Shown in pieces: positions 39,561-46,537 of a DNA stretch of 46,537 nucleotides. The position numbers were made by a program, and so were the translations under genes. The stretch is from Methanocella sp. (GTDB taxonomy: Archaea > Halobacteriota > Methanocellia > Methanocellales > Methanocellaceae). Position 1 is the first letter of the stretch. Every line of letters starts with the position of its first letter. Below the pieces are notes generated by a model that worked only from the letters and a program-made list of their open reading frames with translations, was not told the DNA's origin and searched no databases. Location: contig NZ_DATJPM010000048.1 of assembly GCF_035506375.1 (NCBI RefSeq), positions 1 through 46,537 of the forward strand, written 5' to 3'.

Positions 39561-39872
39561 GATTGATACCCGTAGAAAGTCTGACCCACAATAATAATAC
39601 TGCCATATAGAAACAGATATTATTATAATATTTTTAAGATGCAAAGTTTTTCGTAAAATTAAAATTTATTGGAAATAATTAAAAATTAACGTATACAATA
39701 ATGCAATATGCACTAAAAAAAATTAACCTTATATAGTTGGTACTTGAATAATAAATTAAAATATGTTTAATGGGTGAGCGCAGGGATGGAAAGCCGTGCA
39801 GTTACAATCCGTGTGACAGAGGATGGGGGGATACCGGCACAGTTTACTGGAACGAACGTGAGGGTCCGATGC

Positions 39873-40238
39873 ATGAAAAAGACCGTGGCGATCATAGAGG
39901 ATGAAAAGGATATCGTGGACTTATATTCAAAGATATGCGAGTCCATGGGCCTGAAGGTCTCCTTTGTCGCCTACGACGGCCTGGAGGGGCTCGAAACTTT
40001 TAAAAACTCTTTCTGTCCGGACGTGATCCTTATAGATCACCGTATGCCGGCCATGACGGGGCTGGAGGCCATGAGGGCGATGCTGGATGTCGAGCCCGAA
40101 GCCCGTTTCGTCTTCCTGAGCGCTTCCCAGGAGGTCCAGGACGACGCACTCGAGGCGGGCGCCCGGGCGTTTTTAATGAAGCCCGCGCTTATGGCCGAGA
40201 TAAAAAATACAATATCGAGGGTGCTCGACGAGCCATAA
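39873..40238 (+). CDS. Stand-alone response regulator receiver protein
   Basis: 121 residues from the ATG at 39873. The frame is open to a GTG at 39774 and an ATG at 39786, but GAGGG lies about 8 nt before 39873 and the receiver domain begins there with V-A-I-I-E-D-E-K-D. The phosphoacceptor is the Asp in V-I-L-I-D-H-R-M-P (near 52); the Ser/Thr switch is in F-L-S-A-S and the Lys in F-L-M-K-P-A. There is no output domain, so it probably signals by protein contact. No histidine kinase is adjacent. Confidence 0.85.
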   Translation: MKKTVAIIEDEKDIVDLYSKICESMGLKVSFVAYDGLEGLETFKNSFCPDVILIDHRMPAMTGLEAMRAMLDVEPEARFVFLSASQEVQDDALEAGARAFLMKPALMAEIKNTISRVLDEP

Positions 40239-40431
40239 TACTCTTTTAAATCTTCTACGATTTTTAGGAGATGATAATCTTGCTTTTAACATATGTCAGT
40301 TATTTAGAAAAATTTTATAAAATTAATGGAACAATATGTTCGAAAATAACATTATTAAAAAAAATTTTATCCATAATTTAGGTATTTATCCCATATTTTG
40401 ACAAATATATCGAAAGATTTATCTTGTGATG

Positions 40432-40532
40432 AAGCGACAATTTAACTACAGGATATTAAGCATATCCTGAGGGGGCAATCCCCGGGTGTCCCTGTAAAAA
40501 CGTTACAAGGCCCCGGGGACGTGCGACTTTTT
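40432..40532 (+). ncRNA. Candidate structured RNA in the gap after the response regulator
   Basis: A GC-rich island in an AT-rich gap. Hairpin 1: AGGATAT (40450-40456) with ATATCCT (40462-40468). Main fold: TCCCCGGG (40479-40486) with CCCGGGGA (40512-40519), enclosing CCTGTAA (40491-40497) with TTACAAGG (40503-40510, one bulge). A competing hairpin, GGGG-GCAAT-CCCC, uses the same CCCC. A T-run follows at 40528-40532. A TATA-like AAATATAT at 40403 would start RNA near 40432. No plus-strand gene follows, so it is either a free RNA or part of the 3' end of the minus-strand BKACE gene. No known family is recognised. Confidence 0.45.
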
Positions 40533-40540
40533 ATTATAGA

Positions 40541-41383
40541 CTAGTGACGGGCATTTAGGCCCAGGATCTTCCTTGCATCGGCGGGCGTCGCGATCTCGCG
40601 GCCGAGCTCCTTCGCGATCCTGGCGATTCTCCTGACCAGGCGCTCGTTCGTGGCCAGCTCTCGGGTCGTATAGTCGTAATATATCGAGTCCTCGATGCCC
40701 ACCCGGACATGCCCGCCCATCAGTATGGCCGCCACGTTTATTCGGGCCTGGTAGCGGCCTATGCCGGCGGCGGACCAGGTATCGCCGCGGGGTATGGACT
40801 CGACCAGATACACGTGATCCCGAAGGTCCGCGGGAATGCTGCCCAGAGAGCCGAGGAGCAGGTTAAAGTGTAACGGCGCCTTAAAATAGCCCTTTTTCGC
40901 CAGGTATTGGGCTGTGTTGATGAACCCCGACTCGAAGATCTCCAGCTCCGGCTTGATACCCCGCCGAGCCATGCGTATCGCCAGATCTTTTATCGTCTCG
41001 ATCGAGTTGATACTGATATCGGAGGGAAAATTGAGCGAGCCGACGGTAAGGCTCGCCATTTCTGGGCCGAGCTCGAGCACCTCGGCGCGCTGGTCAATGT
41101 CGGAGTATAGCCGGCCGCTAGTCGAGGCGCAGATGACGATATCCGGACATTTCTCCCGAACCCTGGAAAAGATCTCCTCGTAGACTTCCTTTTTATAAGT
41201 GGGACGCCCATCCTCTCCCCGGGCATGGAGGTGGACGACGGAAGCCCCGAGCCTATATGCCTTATACGTATCGGCGGCGATCTCCTTAGGGGTGATGGGG
41301 ACATGGGGCGTATCCTTCTTTGTCGGAACCATGCCCGTAGGGGCGAGTTGTATAATGAGCTTCTCCTTGAATTCGTCATGCAT
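40541..41383 (-). CDS. BKACE-family (beta-keto acid cleavage) enzyme
   Basis: 280 residues, typical for the family that includes 3-keto-5-aminohexanoate cleavage enzyme. The zinc-binding H-L-H-A-R (about 52-56) and the later G-G-H-V-R-V-G-I-E-D (about 228-237) are present, as is the N-terminal substrate region I-I-Q-L-A-P-T-G. These TIM-barrel enzymes condense a beta-keto acid with acetyl-CoA and split it; natural substrates differ widely. It is followed on the same strand by an acyltransferase whose stop (41395) is 11 nt upstream of this start, so the two genes are co-transcribed, with this one second. Confidence 0.85.
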   Translation of the reverse strand: MHDEFKEKLIIQLAPTGMVPTKKDTPHVPITPKEIAADTYKAYRLGASVVHLHARGEDGRPTYKKEVYEEIFSRVREKCPDIVICASTSGRLYSDIDQRAEVLELGPEMASLTVGSLNFPSDISINSIETIKDLAIRMARRGIKPELEIFESGFINTAQYLAKKGYFKAPLHFNLLLGSLGSIPADLRDHVYLVESIPRGDTWSAAGIGRYQARINVAAILMGGHVRVGIEDSIYYDYTTRELATNERLVRRIARIAKELGREIATPADARKILGLNARH

Positions 41384-41394
41384 ATTTCCCAGAC

Positions 41395-42105
41395 CTATCC
41401 GGTATTTACTTCGATCACTGCTTCGTGGCTTTTTGACGGGACGCCGGCGACCGGCGTATCGTTATTCCTCAGGAACCGGGCGGGCACGCCGGCATAGACC
41501 GCGTTGTCCGGGACATCGCCAACGACCACGGCTCCCGCCCCGATGATGGCATTGGAGCCGATGCGGACATTATCGATGACCGTGGCGCCGATGCCGATGG
41601 TCGTTCCGGGCCCGATCCTGACCATGCCGGCGATGGATACGCCCGGGGCGATAAAGGAGAGCGGGCCGATCTCCGTGTCATGGCCGATGGACAGCGCCCG
41701 GTTGATGACACACATGTTTCCGATCTTACAGTTGGGGGCGAGCACAGCGTGGGGGCCTATGATAACGCCTTCGCCATACTGGACATTGGAGCCAAGATAT
41801 GCGGCCGGGTGGATGAGCGGCGAGAACACAAGCCCATATTTTTGTTTTAATTTCCCGGCAAGCCGGTCCCTGCGATTGATAAAGCCCAGGCAGTATTTTT
41901 CGCCGGCCGCCGGCAGGAAGTCGTCCAGCTCGATAACGGGTATGTCATATCCCAGAAGCTCTGTCCGGCGCTTAAGCCCTTTCAGCGGCTCTTCCGGCCG
42001 CCGAAGGTTATTCACCACAGCCTTGATCCGCCCCTGGCTGGCATGTATGGAATCGGCGATATCGCTGAAAAAGTCCCCGAACCCGAATACTACCCAGTCG
42101 TCCAT
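41395..42105 (-). CDS. NeuD/PglD-like sugar O- or N-acyltransferase
   Basis: 236 residues. The N-terminal part (about 1-100) is a PglD-N-like alpha/beta domain starting V-V-F-G-F-G-D-F. The C-terminal part (about 105-225) is a left-handed beta-helix of hexapeptide repeats: I-I-G-P-H-A-V-L-A-P, S-I-G-H-D-T-E-I-G-P-L (the catalytic-type His in G-H-D), I-G-A-G-A-V-V-V-G-D-V and the closing Y-A-G-V-P-A-R. It acylates nucleotide sugars or sugar residues. The start is the ATG at 42105. It is the first gene of the pair with the BKACE enzyme. Confidence 0.85.
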   Translation of the reverse strand: MDDWVVFGFGDFFSDIADSIHASQGRIKAVVNNLRRPEEPLKGLKRRTELLGYDIPVIELDDFLPAAGEKYCLGFINRRDRLAGKLKQKYGLVFSPLIHPAAYLGSNVQYGEGVIIGPHAVLAPNCKIGNMCVINRALSIGHDTEIGPLSFIAPGVSIAGMVRIGPGTTIGIGATVIDNVRIGSNAIIGAGAVVVGDVPDNAVYAGVPARFLRNNDTPVAGVPSKSHEAVIEVNTG

Positions 42106-42481
42106 TCACTCTGCCCCCGAGTTAAGGTGAATCTGCTATAGTCTAATGGTTAATCCACATAAGTATAAACGATTATACAAAAGATTATAAGACTATTTTG
42201 AAGATAAATTTGGCATTTAGCGTTTATTCGGCTATATATCTGTCGAAAATGACTAGCCCTGACATTAGTCACGAGCGCTCTGTGCGGCGCAGCAACCAAA
42301 ACCCGGAGTATCCCGCCCTGGAAAATGCCCGGTGTAAAGGCCGGGTATGGGTGAAATGAACAACTTTGCCAGCCCTAATATCCGATGCTAGCTCCAAATT
42401 CCGTTAGGTTTTCTTCTTGTCGTACAATAAGTTCTTCGAGAAGAAAATACTCGTTATAAAGAAAATCCGAGAGGTTAGCCT
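42106..42481. other. Long divergent gap upstream of TBP with a GC-rich block
   Basis: The outer parts are AT-rich, with TATA-like CTATATAT (42232-42239) and TTATAAAG (42453-42460). The centre (42249-42359) is GC-rich. It can be read as a 36-codon ORF from an ATG at 42249 to a TGA at 42357, but it also has pairing potential: GACTA/TAGTC, GCGC/GCGC, CCCGG/CCGGG. The first TATA would start RNA at about 42260, inside that ORF, which argues for RNA or 5'-UTR rather than protein. A GAGAGGT site precedes the TBP ATG. Confidence 0.4.
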
Positions 42482-43048
42482 ATGAGTAAAGCTGATGAAG
42501 CAAAGAGGACCATCAAGATCGAGAATGTCGTGGCATCCACAGCCATTGGACATGGAATCGATCTGAAGTCCATGACCCTCGAACTGGAGGGCGCGGAATA
42601 CGACCCGAAACAGTTCCCGGGACTTGTATACAGGACTAAAAATCCCAGGACGGCATCCCTCATATTCAGCAGTGGCAAGATCGTTTGCACCGGCGCGAAG
42701 AACATCGCTGACGTCGACACGGGCTTAAAAATCGTGTTCACAAAGATGGAAAGCATAGGCATCAAAGTCATGCCGAATCCCGATATCACGGTTCAGAACA
42801 TCGTCGCATCGGCAGACCTCGGATCAGTTCTTAATCTTAACTCGATCGCCATCAGCCTCGGCCTCGAGAACATCGAGTACGAGCCCGAGCAGTTCCCCGG
42901 CCTGGTGTACCGGCTGGACGCGCCCCGGGTAGTATTGCTGCTATTCGGCAGCGGAAAGCTGGTCGTCACGGGCGGCAAGAAGCCGAAGGACGCCGAAGAT
43001 GCCGTAGAACGTATCGTCAAGGAGCTCGAATACAATGCCTTACTATAA
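42482..43048 (+). CDS. tbp: TATA-box-binding protein
   Basis: 188 residues, the normal archaeal TBP length, with the two-fold saddle repeat: Q-F-P-G-L-V-Y-R (about 41-48 and again about 138-145) and the paired S-L-I-F-S-S-G-K-I-V-C-T-G-A-K and L-L-F-G-S-G-K-L-V-V-T-G-G-K segments. It binds TATA boxes and recruits TFB and RNA polymerase. GAGAGGT lies about 6 nt before the ATG. Methanosarcinales-type genomes often hold several TBP genes; whether this is the main copy cannot be told. Confidence 0.95.
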   Translation: MSKADEAKRTIKIENVVASTAIGHGIDLKSMTLELEGAEYDPKQFPGLVYRTKNPRTASLIFSSGKIVCTGAKNIADVDTGLKIVFTKMESIGIKVMPNPDITVQNIVASADLGSVLNLNSIAISLGLENIEYEPEQFPGLVYRLDAPRVVLLLFGSGKLVVTGGKKPKDAEDAVERIVKELEYNALL

Positions 43049-43419
43049 AGCTGAGCCTGCATAACTTTTGTTAGCTCTGGGAAATCTTCGGTTAGTGGGG
43101 AGATAAAATCGTCGACATAATGCCATGAAAATTAGTATCGACCACTTAATGATACAACCTGTAACCTGGTATAAAAAATTGAATATATAATATGATCTAC
43201 TTATAAAGTTCAAATTTAAACTTTTCAGCTTCTCTAAGGACTGAATTTCGGATGGCTCTGGCTTAAGCGTATTTTATTGGTGAGCAGTATCATTCCTTTA
43301 GGATAAAATCGCTCTACTGTGCCGCTAATTTATTGTCAGATGGCTTGGTGAATCGCCACTATTTGCTACTCAACATTTTATTGATAATTATACCACTATG
43401 CTATTGAAGGGGGAATGAA
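43049..43419. other. AT-rich gap before the Trp/Gly-rich peptide gene
   Basis: No supported gene. It contains an almost perfect 20-bp palindrome, AAAGTT-N8-AACTTT (43205-43224), and several TATA-like stretches. The GAAGGGGGA at about 43406 is the ribosome site of the next gene. Confidence 0.4.
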
Positions 43420-43635
43420 ATGGATTATAAGAAAACAGCCATATTCGTTCTTCTCGTGTTTGCTGTTCTGGCACTCGCGCTCCCTGCAGCCGCCTGGTGG
43501 GGCGGCTGGGGCTGGGGCGGCTTTGGCCGCTGGGGCTGGCCTTGGGGCGGCTGGGGCTGGGGCGGCTGGGGCTGGGGCGGCTTAGGCGGCTGGGGCTGGC
43601 CTTGGGGCGGCTGGGGCTGGGGCGGCTGGTGGTAA
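43420..43635 (+). CDS. Secreted Trp/Gly-rich repeat peptide
   Basis: 71 residues. A clear signal peptide (about 1-25; K-K-T-A-I-F-V-L-L-V-F-A-V-L-A-L-A, then P-A-A-A) is followed by a low-complexity mature part of about 47 residues, of which 18 are Trp and almost all others Gly. The unit G-G-W-G-W-P-W-G-G-W-G-W-G-G occurs twice, broken by F-G-R and L-G-G. The DNA repeats GGCTGGGGCTGGGGCGG in tandem. GAAGGGGGA lies just upstream of the start and a strong terminator follows, which argues for a real gene. I know no function; an envelope or surface role is a guess. Confidence 0.7.
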   Translation: MDYKKTAIFVLLVFAVLALALPAAAWWGGWGWGGFGRWGWPWGGWGWGGWGWGGLGGWGWPWGGWGWGGWW

Positions 43636-43710
43636 GCCACCCGACCTGCTCTTGCATAAAATGCCAACCGCTAAGACCAGTTACACGAGAAGTGAGATTG
43701 GATTGTTTTA

Positions 43711-43745
43711 TAGTGGGCGTTATAACGCCTACTATACTATTTTTT
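43711..43745 (+). terminator. Terminator hairpin after the Trp/Gly-rich peptide gene
   Basis: TAGTGGGCGTTA (43711-43722) pairs with TAACGCCTACTA (43723-43734) with one G-U pair; the centre is the palindrome GGCGTTATAACGCC. A run of six T follows at 43740-43745. It lies about 75 nt after the stop codon. Confidence 0.7.
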
Positions 43746-43961
43746 ATCAGGCAGCGTACCGCCCTATACAAGGCCGCAGGATTGCGTGCCCTCACACTAC
43801 CTGGAATTTGTATTTCAAGAAAGCGATAATACGAAAGTCGGATCAATCGCCATAGTAAAAATTTAACTAAGCGTAAGCTTCTATCAACGATGGGTATAAA
43901 GGATAAGCGGCCGGATTTGACCACCGGCCATTTCAATTATACCAGTTATATCCTTACCCGT

Positions 43962-44468
43962 TTAATAGGACTGATAACACATCTGTGCGCACTGCTCGGG
44001 CGTGTACTGGCCTGAGGCCACGCAAGCCTGATAGCAGGCGTTGGCGTCGCCACCATAATTCACCGGCACATAGACCGGATAGGCATAACCCTGGTTGTAC
44101 CATGGATAATAGCCGCCCCCGATCACATTAATATCGCTACCGGGCCTGTGCAGGGGTGGTCTCACTCCAAAGCCGGGGTCAATTGCGCCAGGCCGGTCAA
44201 TGTTCGCCGGGAACCTGTTACCGGCTCCGATATTGCCTGTTCCCTTGCCAGGTAATTTGTTATTAATATTATTACCGCCTCCAAACCCGCTGGCGACCTT
44301 TGCCCCGCCGCCAACATTTTTAACACTGCCTCCGCTTACTTTCATATTGCCACCAGCCCGTACTCCGCCTCCACCGCTTCTAGCCATGGAGACGGGCGCT
44401 GCGAGTAGCGTGGCAACCACCAGTAATACCAGGGTGACTAACACTAATCGAATCCAATCCTTCTTCAT
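43962..44468 (-). CDS. Secreted Gly/Asn-rich protein with a Cys motif at the C terminus
   Basis: 168 residues from the ATG at 44468, chosen because GGGGA lies about 7 nt upstream; the frame runs to 44516. It has a signal peptide (about 1-29; L-V-L-V-T-L-V-L-L-V-V-A-T, ending V-S-M-A-R-S). The mature region is rich in Gly, Asn, Val and Pro with low-complexity blocks (S-G-G-G-G-V-R-A-G-G). Near the end come a Tyr-rich stretch (G-Y-A-Y-P-V-Y-V-P-V) and four cysteines, C-Y-Q-A-C...C-A-Q-M-C, likely two disulfides. I do not recognise the family. It may be an envelope component. Confidence 0.65.
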   Translation of the reverse strand: MKKDWIRLVLVTLVLLVVATLLAAPVSMARSGGGGVRAGGNMKVSGGSVKNVGGGAKVASGFGGGNNINNKLPGKGTGNIGAGNRFPANIDRPGAIDPGFGVRPPLHRPGSDINVIGGGYYPWYNQGYAYPVYVPVNYGGDANACYQACVASGQYTPEQCAQMCYQSY

Positions 44469-44740
44469 ATGTAATCCCCAATAACCATTGGGAAATTGCC
44501 CATATAAAGATGACACTAAAAATATTCTTATTTTCCGCTTAATATCCCCAATTAGACCAAAAGATGAGGGCCGTCGGATTGTCTATATATGCGCCACTTG
44601 CGTTTAATGTATTTTCGAACTTATGGTATGTTCCCCAATGACCAATAAATATTATTTTTTGTAGGTTATTTATTGCGTGACGCTCGAATTGTCAGAATTA
44701 TATTTAGTCCTTCAGGATTAATTTCTTAGGGGGATGTATT

Positions 44741-45001
44741 ATGGGCAAAGTAAACGAAATAGCGCTCGCGTTAGCGCTTGGAATATTATATGGTGCAATT
44801 TTCCTCGTCTTCGGGCTGTTATCCGCGACGACCGGATGGGGGAGTGAGGCAATACGTGTACATAGTGGGTTCTTCCCCGGCTGGGGGCCAACGATAATTG
44901 GAAGCATTATCGGAGCTATATGGGGTATAATATTTGGCGCCGTATTTGGATATATACTCGGAATATTGTACAATTATTTTGATAATAAGATAAAATTATA
45001 A
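44741..45001 (+). CDS. Small membrane protein with two to three spans
   Basis: 86 residues. Hydrophobic spans lie at about 8-30 (A-L-A-L-G-I-L-Y-G-A-I-F-L-V-F-G-L-L) and about 48-78 (I-I-G-S-I-I-G-A-I-W-G-I-I-F-G-A-V-F-G), the second rich in Gly with a G-x3-G-like packing pattern. A polar loop with G-W-G-S-E and G-F-F-P-G-W-G lies between. Strong GGGGGATG lies about 6 nt before the ATG. No family is assigned; similar small archaeal proteins of this kind are uncharacterised. Confidence 0.65.
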   Translation: MGKVNEIALALALGILYGAIFLVFGLLSATTGWGSEAIRVHSGFFPGWGPTIIGSIIGAIWGIIFGAVFGYILGILYNYFDNKIKL

Positions 45002-45378
45002 TGGGCAGAGAAATATACCAAACTATATCTAAATCAATACTCGAATAGCCCATACGAGCTTAAAGTTGGTGTGGATAGGAGAGAATGCCATTGTAAGGAA
45101 TGCAAATAAGATAGATAATTGGTTAGCGTAAGATAAATCAGGAAATAGACACGCCGGTCGGAGTCTGGACCTAAACACCGGTTTTTACTGCGTTCCATCG
45201 GAAATAAAGGAGTTCGAGGCCTATTTATGCATATATATTCTATTTATTGATATTTAATGGATTTTGCTGAAACTTCTTGTACCAGTACAATTTGGAGTGT
45301 TGCGTGATTCAATATGCATGTTTTTAACATTGATATGTACTTGCCGGCGAGATTGGCCTAGATAAAAAAATTGAAAAT
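45002..45378. other. AT-rich gap with one weak terminator
   Basis: No supported gene. CCGGT (45154-45158) pairs with ACCGG (45177-45181) and is followed by five T, a possible weak terminator for the membrane protein gene upstream. Confidence 0.35.
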
Positions 45379-45669
45379 TTAGGCGGGGCATTTTTTTCTG
45401 CATGCTCCAACCTGGACGTTGCACTCCGACGAATAGTACCCTTGTTCATGAGTACATTGCCAGAACGCATCTTCACATTTTTTCCGGCAATCAAGCCACT
45501 GGGGGGATCTGGTAAAGCCCGAGGAGAAAGACTTGATGTGCCCATCGTCCACACTTCCGGCCCTCAGGCCTGTATGCACCGCTTCCGCCGGGACCACTGG
45601 CACTACGCCCAATCCAGCGACGAGGAGCACCAGGATGGCCACCGTAATTAATTTTTTCACATCATCCAT
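45379..45669 (-). CDS. Small secreted Cys-rich protein
   Basis: About 96 residues from the ATG at 45669 (a GTG at 45678 is in frame). It has a signal peptide (about 4-30; V-A-I-L-V-L-L-V-A-G-L-G-V-V-P, ending A-E-A). The mature C-terminal half holds six cysteines: C-R-K-K-C, then C-T-H, then C-N-V, then C-R-K-K-C. The two C-R-K-K-C units suggest a duplicated helical hairpin with disulfides. It shares the C-x3-C style with the Gly/Asn-rich secreted protein at 43962. No function is known. Confidence 0.6.
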   Translation of the reverse strand: MDDVKKLITVAILVLLVAGLGVVPVVPAEAVHTGLRAGSVDDGHIKSFSSGFTRSPQWLDCRKKCEDAFWQCTHEQGYYSSECNVQVGACRKKCPA

Positions 45670-45801
45670 GCCATGCACCCGCGTACCAGATGGATGCGCG
45701 TGGATAAAAAGTATGCCCGCCCTGATGCCGCCGCGGCCTTACGCATAGGGGTATATAAGGCGTTAATTAAGAAACGGTAGGCTGACGCTGAACCCTAAGA
45801 T

Positions 45802-45838
45802 AAAAAAGGTAAACTTTGTCGCAAAAGAGTGCTACCTT
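45802..45838 (-). terminator. Terminator of the downstream-most membrane protein gene
   Basis: On the minus strand AAGGTA (45838-45833) pairs with TACCTT (45811-45806) and runs into six to seven T. It lies about 30 nt after the stop of the gene at 45866. Confidence 0.45.
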
Positions 45839-45865
45839 CTTTTAATTACTTTATATTTCTTCTTG

Positions 45866-46321
45866 TCAGTCTTTTGCGAAGACATAGTTGAATGGTATTG
45901 CGATTAAGTCTCCGATAATAAATGTGGCGAATATGACGACCATAGGAAACGAATACGATGGCAGATTTCCCCCAATTACACCTGGAATAATGACGGCGAT
46001 AAACCAGATTAATTTATAAGTAAGCTGCATGAGTAGTACTGGCACAAACTTCAATGGAGACCATAGTCCCAATATAGCTAATAGAGCAAAAGCTACCCAT
46101 ACACTGGCCGCCACACCCGCAAAAATGGGCTCTTCACTGGGGAATCCACATAAAGACATGAAAGTGCCTGGCGAGATCAAGTATAATAAGCCTATACCGC
46201 CGGCCACAACGATAGTATAAGCATACATTATCCTCAACCAATTATAATGGATCTTAACCGTCTTACCTTCCGCTACAACTACATTCTTAGGACTCAAAGT
46301 ACTTTGATCGGGTTCAACCAT
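45866..46321 (-). CDS. Four-span membrane protein, unknown function
   Basis: 151 residues. A polar N terminus (about 1-28) is followed by four hydrophobic spans (about 32-52, 65-84, 92-112 and 124-145), with a short loop S-P-G-T-F-M-S-L-C-G-F-P after the first. The layout resembles small DoxX/DUF4345-like membrane proteins, but I cannot assign the family. The ribosome site AAGGAGG lies 5 nt before the ATG, one of the clearest in the window. Codon use is AT-rich compared with the middle of the window. Confidence 0.7.
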   Translation of the reverse strand: MVEPDQSTLSPKNVVVAEGKTVKIHYNWLRIMYAYTIVVAGGIGLLYLISPGTFMSLCGFPSEEPIFAGVAASVWVAFALLAILGLWSPLKFVPVLLMQLTYKLIWFIAVIIPGVIGGNLPSYSFPMVVIFATFIIGDLIAIPFNYVFAKD

Positions 46322-46537
46322 AAAAACCTCCTTATATTATAATCGTTTAATAAGTATAAAATTTTTATTCAATTGGGTTTTATTATTTTAGAACTAAAAG
46401 ATAATTGCTGTGTTGAATTACTCCCGTATTTTAAGCTTTTTAAGGGCGCGGATGGCACTATTTTTCACAACAAAATCGTTGATGACCGGGTTGCGTTCAG
46501 ATAAAAATAATGAAAATTCCGTAAAATGGTAACAAGG

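Noticed and set aside
39769..39903. Second frame upstream of the response regulator giving a 44-codon ORF overlapping its start
   Set aside because: No ribosome site and no sequence bias; could be chance in a GC-rich leader. The alternative in-frame N-terminal extension of the regulator (from 39774) also lacks support.
43652..43855. Plus-strand ORF of about 67 codons after the Trp/Gly gene
   Set aside because: It runs straight through the strong terminator hairpin and has no ribosome site or known motif.
43388..43936. Minus-strand ORFs opposite the Trp/Gly repeat giving Pro/Ser- and Pro/Gln-rich proteins
   Set aside because: They are mirror images of the GC-rich repeat; the plus strand has the signal peptide, ribosome site and terminator.
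1..46537. CRISPR arrays, insertion sequences, rRNA genes, replication origin
   Set aside because: No regularly spaced repeats, transposase, rRNA sequence or Orc1/Cdc6-type gene with origin repeats was seen.

Overview
The window looks like a chromosome segment of a methanogenic archaeon of the Methanocella / Methanosarcinales type. Evidence: a coenzyme M biosynthesis pair of the cysteate synthase type (cysteate synthase plus a fused sulfopyruvate decarboxylase), HdrABC-like genes, the archaeal ADTH synthase of aromatic biosynthesis, a TATA-binding protein, a tRNA with an intron at position 37/38, AT-rich TATA boxes 20-40 nt ahead of many starts, and a bacterial-type grpE-dnaK-dnaJ operon as found in mesophilic methanogens. 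Coding DNA is mostly GC-rich with AT-rich intergenic DNA; both ends of the window (about 1-640 and 43-46.5 kb) are clearly more AT-rich.

Layout. 1-2.5 kb: a partial secreted protein, a membrane-anchored double winged-helix regulator with a composition break inside the gene, and an MBL/rhodanese (persulfide dioxygenase-like) protein. 2.58-3.63 kb: ADTH synthase preceded by a 25-codon leader ORF ending in a Phe/Tyr/Trp cluster, followed at once by a GGGACAAC/GTTGTCCC hairpin and a T-run. This is a textbook attenuator layout in an archaeon and the strongest finding. 3.6-6.4 kb: a secreted alkaline-phosphatase-superfamily protein and glycerate 2-kinase. 6.4-12.8 kb: hdrC-hdrB-hdrA-like genes, with unusual loss of Fe-S cysteines, head-to-head with cysteate synthase and comDE.

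12.8-18.7 kb: tRNA-Tyr (intron) and tRNA-Asp; small stress-type proteins (two KGG-repeat proteins, one broken by a 13-bp duplication, plus DUF2795); a 30-codon membrane micro-ORF behind a folded leader; a B-box-like zinc protein; a hotdog thioesterase; an MTH865 protein; a SnoaL-like protein; a YkgJ-type Cys-cluster protein; a HAD phosphatase. 18.9-26.8 kb: a membrane J-protein, surface-anchored proteins with regulatory-like beta domains, a UspA protein, a TPR protein, an Rsm22-like methyltransferase and a transglutaminase-like membrane protein. 26.8-30.4 kb: the chaperone operon.

30.6-38.7 kb: three tandem paralogues of a QueC-like PP-loop/zinc protein of unclear function, then two paralogous amino-acid-binding lipoproteins and a PEGA-like/permease fusion with no ATPase gene beside them, then a convergent polysaccharide pyruvyl transferase. 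38.9-43.1 kb: a hypothetical protein, a frameshifted pirin/cupin remnant, a stand-alone response regulator, a probable structured RNA, a BKACE-family enzyme with a NeuD-like acyltransferase, and TBP behind a GC-rich leader. 43.4-46.3 kb: AT-rich accessory DNA with small secreted or membrane proteins, including one with 18 Trp in about 47 mature residues.
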